The notes under the pieces: model-generated
Database searches by the model: none
Seen by the model: the letters and a program-made list of their open reading frames with translations, nothing else
What the model was told of the DNA's origin: nothing
Source: Clostridiales bacterium
GTDB taxonomy: Bacteria; Bacillota; Clostridia; Oscillospirales; Acutalibacteraceae
Assembly (NCBI GenBank): GCA_021202245.1
Contig: JAJQDK010000028.1
Coordinates: 22,859-30,249 of the forward strand
Direction of reading: 5' to 3'
Length of the DNA stretch: 7,391 nt
Part shown: positions 4,270 through 7,391 of the stretch, in pieces
Layout: each line of letters opens with the position of its first letter
Numbering within the stretch: the stretch's first letter is position 1
Made by a program: the position numbers and the translations under genes

Positions 4270-7143
4270 ATGAATTTTTTGAAGGCAATGTTCGGCAATT
4301 ACAGCAAGCGTGAGGTCAAGCGTGTGCAGCCGATATGCGATAAAGTGCTTGCGCTTGACGAAAAATATGCGGCTATGAGCGAAAGCGAGCTTAAAAATCA
4401 AACCGCAATCCTAAAGGAACGCCTTTCTAACGGCGAAACCACCGATGATATTTTACCCGAAGCGTTTGCCGCCTGCCGTGAGGCAAGTATGCGTGTGCTG
4501 GGTATGAAGCATTTTCCCGTTCAGGTAATAGGCGGTATTGTTTTGCATCAGGGCAGAATTGCCGAGATGAAAACCGGCGAGGGAAAAACCCTTGTGGCAA
4601 CTCTTCCGGCTTATCTCAATGCGCTTACCGGAAACGGCGTTCACATTGTAACGGTCAACGATTACCTTGCGCGCCGTGACTCAGAGTGGATGGGCAAGCT
4701 CTACAGGTATCTCGGCCTTACGGTAGGACTTATCACGCACGACCTTGACAGCGAGGGCAGAAAGCAAGCCTATGCCGCAGATATTACCTACGGCACCAAT
4801 AACGAGCTGGGTTTTGACTATCTGCGTGACAATATGGTTGTTTATAAAGAGAAAAAGGTTCAGCGCTCACACGCCTTTGCCATTGTCGATGAGGTTGACT
4901 CAATCCTCATAGACGAGGCGAGAACTCCGCTCATCATTTCGGGCAAGGGTGACAAGTCCACCGACCTCTATCAAAAAGCCGATCAGCTTGCAAAGACTTT
5001 GAAGGTTCAGCGCTTTGCCGAGCTTGACTCCAAGGAGGATATGGAGGATTATTACAAGGAAAACGGCATTGATTATGTGGTTGACGAAAAGCAAAAAACC
5101 GCCACGCTCACACAGAGCGGCGTAAAAAAGGCTGAGGAATTTTTTAATCTTGAAAATCTTACCGACCCCGAAAACCTTACAATTCAGCACCACGTTAATC
5201 AGGCAATCAAAGCCAACGGCGTAATGAAAAACGACGTTGATTATGTTATAAAGGACGGCGAAATCATCATAGTTGATGAGTTTACGGGCCGTTTGATGTA
5301 CGGCAGGCGCTTTAACGAGGGTCTGCACCAGGCAATTGAAGCAAAAGAGGGCGTAAAGGTTCAGAGCGAAAGCAAAACCCTTGCCACAATCACCTTCCAG
5401 AACTATTTCCGACTTTACAAAAAGCTCTCCGGTATGACCGGTACGGCGCAGACGGAGTCCGAGGAATTTCAGGAAATCTACAAGCTTGACGTTGTTGAGG
5501 TTCCTACCAACAAGCCGATTATGCGTCAGGATTTACCCGACTCAATCTACAAAACCGAAAAGGGCAAGTTTAATGCCGTCATTGACCAAATCTGCGAGGC
5601 TCACGAAAAGGGTCAGCCCGTGCTTGTCGGTACAATTTCAATAGAAAAATCCGAGCTGCTCTCAAGAATGCTCAAAAAGCGCGGCATCAAGCACAACGTG
5701 TTAAACGCTAAGCAGCACGATAAAGAGGCTGAGATCGTCGCTCAGGCAGGTAAGCTCGGCGCAGTAACCATTGCAACCAATATGGCAGGCCGCGGCACCG
5801 ATATTACCCTCGGCGGCAACGCCGAATATATGGCGAAGGCTTCAATGCGCAAGCAGGGAATTCCCGAGGAGCTTATCGAGGAGGCCACGGGCTACGCTGA
5901 AACCGATGATGAGGAAATCATCAGCGCCAGAAAGACATTCAGAGAGCTTAACGAAAAATACAGCGAAGAAATCAAGGACGAGGCGGACAAGGTTCGTGAA
6001 GCGGGCGGTCTGTTCATAATCGGCACCGAGCGCCACGAGTCACGCCGTATTGACAATCAGCTCAGAGGCCGTGCGGGCCGTCAGGGCGATCCGGGTATGA
6101 GCCGCTTTTTCCTCTCAACCGAGGACGACCTTATGCGTCTGTTCGGCGGCGACAGAATGAAAACAATGATGGAAAGGCTGAATGTTGAAGAGGATATGCC
6201 CATTGAAAACAAAATGCTCTCCAACATAATCGAAAACTCTCAGGAAAAGGTTGAACTGCGAAACTTCGGCATACGTAAGGATGTATTGCAGTACGACGAC
6301 GTACTTAACCGTCAGCGTGAAATCATTTACGGTCAGCGTGACCAGGTGCTTAACGGCGAGGATTTGCACGAAACCGTACTTAAAATGGTTGACGACACTG
6401 TGGACACCTCCGTCAAGCATTATCTGCCCGAGGGTCCGCGTGAAAATTGGAATTTCCAGAGTCTTAAGGACTACTACAAGGGTTGGATGATTAAGGACGA
6501 AGAAAAGTACGACCTCAGTCTTGACGACCTTGAGGACTGCGAGCCTGAAGAAATCAAGGAAATGATTGTGGGCGATGCGCTCGAAATCTTCAAACAAAAC
6601 GAGGAGCTTCTTCCCGAGGAAACTATCCGTGAAATGGAGCGTGTTTATTTGCTCAAGAGCGTTGACACGCATTGGATGGACCATATAGATAATATGGAAC
6701 AGCTCAAGTCAGGCATCAGACTGCGTTCATACGGTCAGCACGACCCGGTTGTTGAATACCGCATCGAGGGCTTTGATATGTTTGACGAGATGATTGAAAA
6801 CATCCGTGAAGATACCGTAAAGCTTATGCTTGTAATGCCCAAGCGTGTTTATGACATTCAAAAACGCCAGGAGGCAATAGAGGCTGCTCGCAAGGCTGCC
6901 GAAAAGCAGGCGGCGGCAGCTCATCAGGTAATGCTTAATAACGGCGATAAGGATAAGCCGAAGCCCAACGCCGTTGAAGCGGCTCTCCGCCGTGAACAGG
7001 TTGCTCAGCCGACAACAACCTCATCCGACGGCACTGATAATGCCAACAAAACCGTGCGCAAGGGCAAAAAGATTGGCAGAAACGACCCCTGCCCCTGCGG
7101 AAGCGGTAAAAAATATAAAAAATGCTGCGGCAGAGATGCGTAA
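4270..7143 (+). CDS. secA: SecA, preprotein translocase ATPase
   Basis: A 957-residue motor that binds preproteins and drives them through SecYEG by ATP hydrolysis. The ATG at 4270 follows AGAAAGGA (4253-4260) with a 9-base spacer. NBD1 shows Walker A MKTGEGKT (100-107) and Walker B-type VDEVDSILIDEART (206-219). The preprotein-binding domain follows (about 225-375). NBD2 contains MTGTA (389-393), TNMAGRGTDITLGG (503-516) and QLRGRAGRQGD (597-607). The helical scaffold and wing regions run to about 860. A Lys/Ala-rich linker ends in a SEC-C zinc motif with Cys941, Cys943, Cys952 and Cys953, which in other SecAs contacts SecB or the ribosome. It is longer than B. subtilis SecA (841) mainly through an insertion of about 60 residues in NBD2 (517-578) and the SEC-C tail, both common in clostridial SecA. 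All key motifs are intact. It lies 66 bases after the PBP gene, has no strong promoter of its own, and is followed by a terminator. Confidence 0.98.
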   Translation: MNFLKAMFGNYSKREVKRVQPICDKVLALDEKYAAMSESELKNQTAILKERLSNGETTDDILPEAFAACREASMRVLGMKHFPVQVIGGIVLHQGRIAEMKTGEGKTLVATLPAYLNALTGNGVHIVTVNDYLARRDSEWMGKLYRYLGLTVGLITHDLDSEGRKQAYAADITYGTNNELGFDYLRDNMVVYKEKKVQRSHAFAIVDEVDSILIDEARTPLIISGKGDKSTDLYQKADQLAKTLKVQRFAELDSKEDMEDYYKENGIDYVVDEKQKTATLTQSGVKKAEEFFNLENLTDPENLTIQHHVNQAIKANGVMKNDVDYVIKDGEIIIVDEFTGRLMYGRRFNEGLHQAIEAKEGVKVQSESKTLATITFQNYFRLYKKLSGMTGTAQTESEEFQEIYKLDVVEVPTNKPIMRQDLPDSIYKTEKGKFNAVIDQICEAHEKGQPVLVGTISIEKSELLSRMLKKRGIKHNVLNAKQHDKEAEIVAQAGKLGAVTIATNMAGRGTDITLGGNAEYMAKASMRKQGIPEELIEEATGYAETDDEEIISARKTFRELNEKYSEEIKDEADKVREAGGLFIIGTERHESRRIDNQLRGRAGRQGDPGMSRFFLSTEDDLMRLFGGDRMKTMMERLNVEEDMPIENKMLSNIIENSQEKVELRNFGIRKDVLQYDDVLNRQREIIYGQRDQVLNGEDLHETVLKMVDDTVDTSVKHYLPEGPRENWNFQSLKDYYKGWMIKDEEKYDLSLDDLEDCEPEEIKEMIVGDALEIFKQNEELLPEETIREMERVYLLKSVDTHWMDHIDNMEQLKSGIRLRSYGQHDPVVEYRIEGFDMFDEMIENIREDTVKLMLVMPKRVYDIQKRQEAIEAARKAAEKQAAAAHQVMLNNGDKDKPKPNAVEAALRREQVAQPTTTSSDGTDNANKTVRKGKKIGRNDPCPCGSGKKYKKCCGRDA

Positions 7144-7158
7144 ACCAAGCTGCTGTTT

Positions 7159-7194
7159 TGTGCCTCCCTTTGATTGGGGGGCACATTTGCTTTT
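7159..7194 (+). terminator. Rho-independent terminator after secA
   Basis: Bases 7159-7168 (TGTGCCTCCC) pair with 7176-7185 (GGGGGGCACA) as a 10-bp stem with one T-G wobble around the loop TTTGATT. It is followed by TTTGCTTTT. The stem starts 16 bases past the secA stop and is the first clear terminator after the promoter at 898-926, which supports co-transcription of the three genes. Confidence 0.85.
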
Positions 7195-7220
7195 GCGGTA
7201 ATGATACACAAATTTACCGC
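7195..7220. repeat. Inverted repeat GCGGTAA / TTACCGC
   Basis: GCGGTAA (7195-7201) and TTACCGC (7214-7220) form a 7-bp stem with a 12-base loop directly after the secA terminator. A short GC hairpin, CGGC-GCA-GCCG (7222-7232), follows at once. The 8-mer TTTACCGC at 7213-7220 recurs at 7302-7309 inside the next repeat, so the two blocks may belong to one element spanning about 7195-7340. Confidence 0.45.
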
Positions 7221-7260
7221 GCGGCGCAGCCGTCTGTAAATATATTTTTATAATGTTTAC

Positions 7261-7340
7261 GGAGCTGAAGCTCCTACACCTCATCCGTCGGTAAAGCAAG
7301 CTTTACCGCCACCTTCCCCTCAAGGGGAAGGCTTGGGGGA
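7261..7340. repeat. Palindromic intergenic repeat element (three hairpins in a row)
   Basis: Three perfect hairpins lie in series: GGAGC-TGAA-GCTCC (7261-7274); CGGTAAAG and CTTTACCG around a CAAG loop (7289-7308, with the loop-side C and G also complementary); and CCTTCCCC-TCAA-GGGGAAGG (7312-7331). The framing words CACCTCATCCGTC and CACCTTCCCCTCAAGGGG are familiar to me from intergenic regions of gut Clostridia, where the middle stem varies in sequence but stays paired. No protein is encoded and no transposase is near. It is most likely a dispersed REP- or MITE-like element; its true ends cannot be set from one copy. Confidence 0.65.
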
Positions 7341-7391
7341 TATTGTCAATAATTTGAACGTACAAAGAGGGGATTTTACAAAACAGAGAGT

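Noticed and set aside
6115..6684. 189-codon minus-strand open frame inside secA
   Set aside because: It is antisense to conserved helical-scaffold codons of SecA. I see no promoter or ribosome site, and the composition is that of a reverse-complement shadow.
7341..7391. Promoter or gene start at the right edge (TTGAAC at 7354-7359, AGAGGGG at 7366-7372)
   Set aside because: The best -10 at 17 bases is TACAAA, a weak match, and no start codon follows the G-rich stretch within the window. A gene may begin beyond 7391, but nothing here proves it.

Overview
The window looks like a chromosomal segment from a low-to-mid GC Firmicute of the class Clostridia, most likely near the Ruminococcaceae/Oscillospiraceae. 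The evidence is the SecA1 type (with the NBD2 insertion seen in clostridia and a C-terminal SEC-C zinc motif), strong Shine-Dalgarno sites, consensus sigma-A promoters, a Ser-rich lipoprotein, and a palindromic intergenic element of a kind I associate with gut Clostridia. No genus can be named from the sequence alone.

Layout. Positions 1-99 hold the GC-rich 3' end of an unidentified plus-strand gene. A perfect 15-bp hairpin (196-232) sits between it and a convergent minus-strand lipoprotein gene (259-774) and can serve as a terminator for both. The 265-bp gap at 775-1039 carries two back-to-back consensus promoters. One drives the lipoprotein leftward, and its predicted mRNA begins in a hairpin. 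The other drives the main operon rightward through a leader of about 107 nt with competing GC-rich stems. Then come three co-directional genes: an FHA-SEDS fusion (1040-2719), a class B penicillin-binding protein (2803-4203) and secA (4270-7143). A terminator follows secA at 7159-7194, and palindromic repeats fill 7195-7340. No coding start is visible before the window ends.

How the genes work together. SEDS proteins polymerise glycan strands from lipid II, and class B PBPs crosslink them. An adjacent SEDS-PBP pair therefore looks like a cognate peptidoglycan synthase. The cytosolic FHA domain fused to the SEDS protein is a phosphothreonine reader, so the polymerase is probably tuned by a Ser/Thr kinase encoded elsewhere. 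This resembles the actinobacterial FhaB-RodA-PbpA cluster with two parts fused. SecA, the preprotein translocase motor, follows in the same direction and may share transcription.

I see no CRISPR array, tRNA, rRNA, transposase, phage gene or defence system. The items most worth a second look are the FHA-SEDS fusion and its structured leader, the 5'-terminal hairpin on the lipoprotein mRNA, and the abrupt GC-rich left edge. None of them amounts to a clearly new system.
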